64,000 nt of DNA from Pseudomonas sp. DG56-2 (GTDB taxonomy: Bacteria > Pseudomonadota > Gammaproteobacteria > Pseudomonadales > Pseudomonadaceae). Made by a program: the position numbers and the translations under genes. Position 1 is the first letter of the stretch. Each line of letters begins with the position of its first letter. The stretch is taken from assembly GCF_004803755.1 (NCBI RefSeq), contig NZ_CP032311.1, positions 4,170,501 to 4,234,500 of the forward strand, written 5' to 3'. Below are positions 63,763 through 64,000 of this stretch, in pieces. A model generated the notes under the pieces. That model saw nothing but the letters and a program-made list of their open reading frames with translations. It searched no databases and was not told the origin of the DNA.

Positions 63763-64000
63763 TCATAGCGACGCCGGCTTCCCCACTCCCCCGCCTGCGA
63801 CATCGTCTGCCTCGACGCTGGCGTCTTCCTGTTCAGTATCTTCAGCCGCCACCGGCGCCTGCATCTGATCCTGCACCACTTGCTCATCGACCCGCGGGTC
63901 GAGCGCCGCCGATAGCGGCGAGCCGGCTGCCGGCATGGCCACGTGATTGAGCGGTGCATCGTCGACCTGATGCAAACCTGTAACCGCCTTAGGCCGGATC
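63763..64000 (-). CDS. Unrecognised protein, C-terminal part only (gene continues past the window)
   Basis: A minus-strand frame stays open to the window end and gives 78 residues ending ...EDASVEADDVAGGGVGKPASL. It is acidic, Ala/Val/Glu/Asp rich and probably a disordered tail. It converges on flgZ with a REP between them. No domain can be seen, so no function is given; the overlapping 63723-63959 frame is basic and Arg-rich, as expected of a shadow. Confidence 0.5.
   Translation of the reverse strand, partial: IRPKAVTGLHQVDDAPLNHVAMPAAGSPLSAALDPRVDEQVVQDQMQAPVAAEDTEQEDASVEADDVAGGGVGKPASL

Noticed and set aside
63723..63959. Arg/Trp-rich 78-codon frame at the right edge
   Set aside because: Composition is typical of a frame shadow; the overlapping acidic frame that stays open to the edge is the better candidate.
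1..64000. CRISPR arrays, tRNA or rRNA genes, insertion sequences, att sites or replication origins
   Set aside because: None were seen; repeats found are REP-type or short hairpins, and the gene order is unbroken apart from the toxin and the small flgE-flgF insert.

Overview
The window is one nearly unbroken flagellum and chemotaxis supercluster of a polarly flagellated Pseudomonas. Gene order (ccm - hook-length/FlhB-like pair - cheW/ParP/ParC/motDC/cheBAZY - fliA/fleN/flhF/flhA/flhB - fliRQPONML - fliK - hptB/hsbR/hsbA - fliJIHGFE - fleRS - fleQ - fliTSD - flaG - fliC - ketoacyl synthase - flgLKJIHGFEDCB - cheRV - flgA/flgM/flgN/flgZ) is the single-locus layout of the P. putida / P. fluorescens side of the genus rather than the split layout of P. 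aeruginosa. GC-rich sequence and a REP/REPIN repeat agree. The species cannot be fixed from the window alone.

Layout. 1-2567: end of the cytochrome c maturation operon ccmABCDE (minus; ccmE cut by the window edge). 2731-4628: a FliK-like protein and a stand-alone FlhB C-terminal-domain protein (plus), behind a predicted sigma28 promoter. 4697-7468: a 923-residue putative toxin joining a Pseudomonas DUF6543-type region to a clostridial-toxin-like (TcdA/TcdB, GT44) glycosyltransferase with an intact DxD motif. It is the one clear accessory gene. 7507-21596: chemotaxis, stator, polarity and regulatory genes running from flhA (minus). 21803-36978: export apparatus, C-ring, basal body and the HptB-HsbR-HsbA partner-switch module. 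37098-41350: master regulators FleSR and FleQ. 41521-49000: filament genes with a lone beta-ketoacyl-ACP synthase III. 49014-59068: rod, hook, rings and hook-associated proteins, with a tiny secreted protein gene between flgE and flgF. 59251-63698: CheR, CheV and divergent flgA, flgMN and the c-di-GMP brake FlgZ. 63763 to the end: an unrecognised gene cut by the edge.

How it works together. FleQ (sigma54 activator) sits on top. I find eight GG-N10-GC sigma54 elements, upstream of fleS, fliE, fliK, fliL, flhA, flgF, flgB and flgA. FliA/FlgM control the late class: sigma28-like elements precede fliC, flgM, cheV (weaker) and the FliK-like gene. FlhF, FleN and ParC/ParP place the flagellum and the chemosensory array at the pole. 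CheA carries four repeats of a short acidic motif in its linker that are candidate docking sites.

Most interesting points: the glycosyltransferase toxin next to flagellar export-type genes; overlapping divergent sigma54/sigma28 promoters between cheV and flgA, with flgA probably leaderless or nearly so; a shared terminator-promoter architecture before flgF and flgB, one of which carries the small secreted gene; and the CheA linker repeats.
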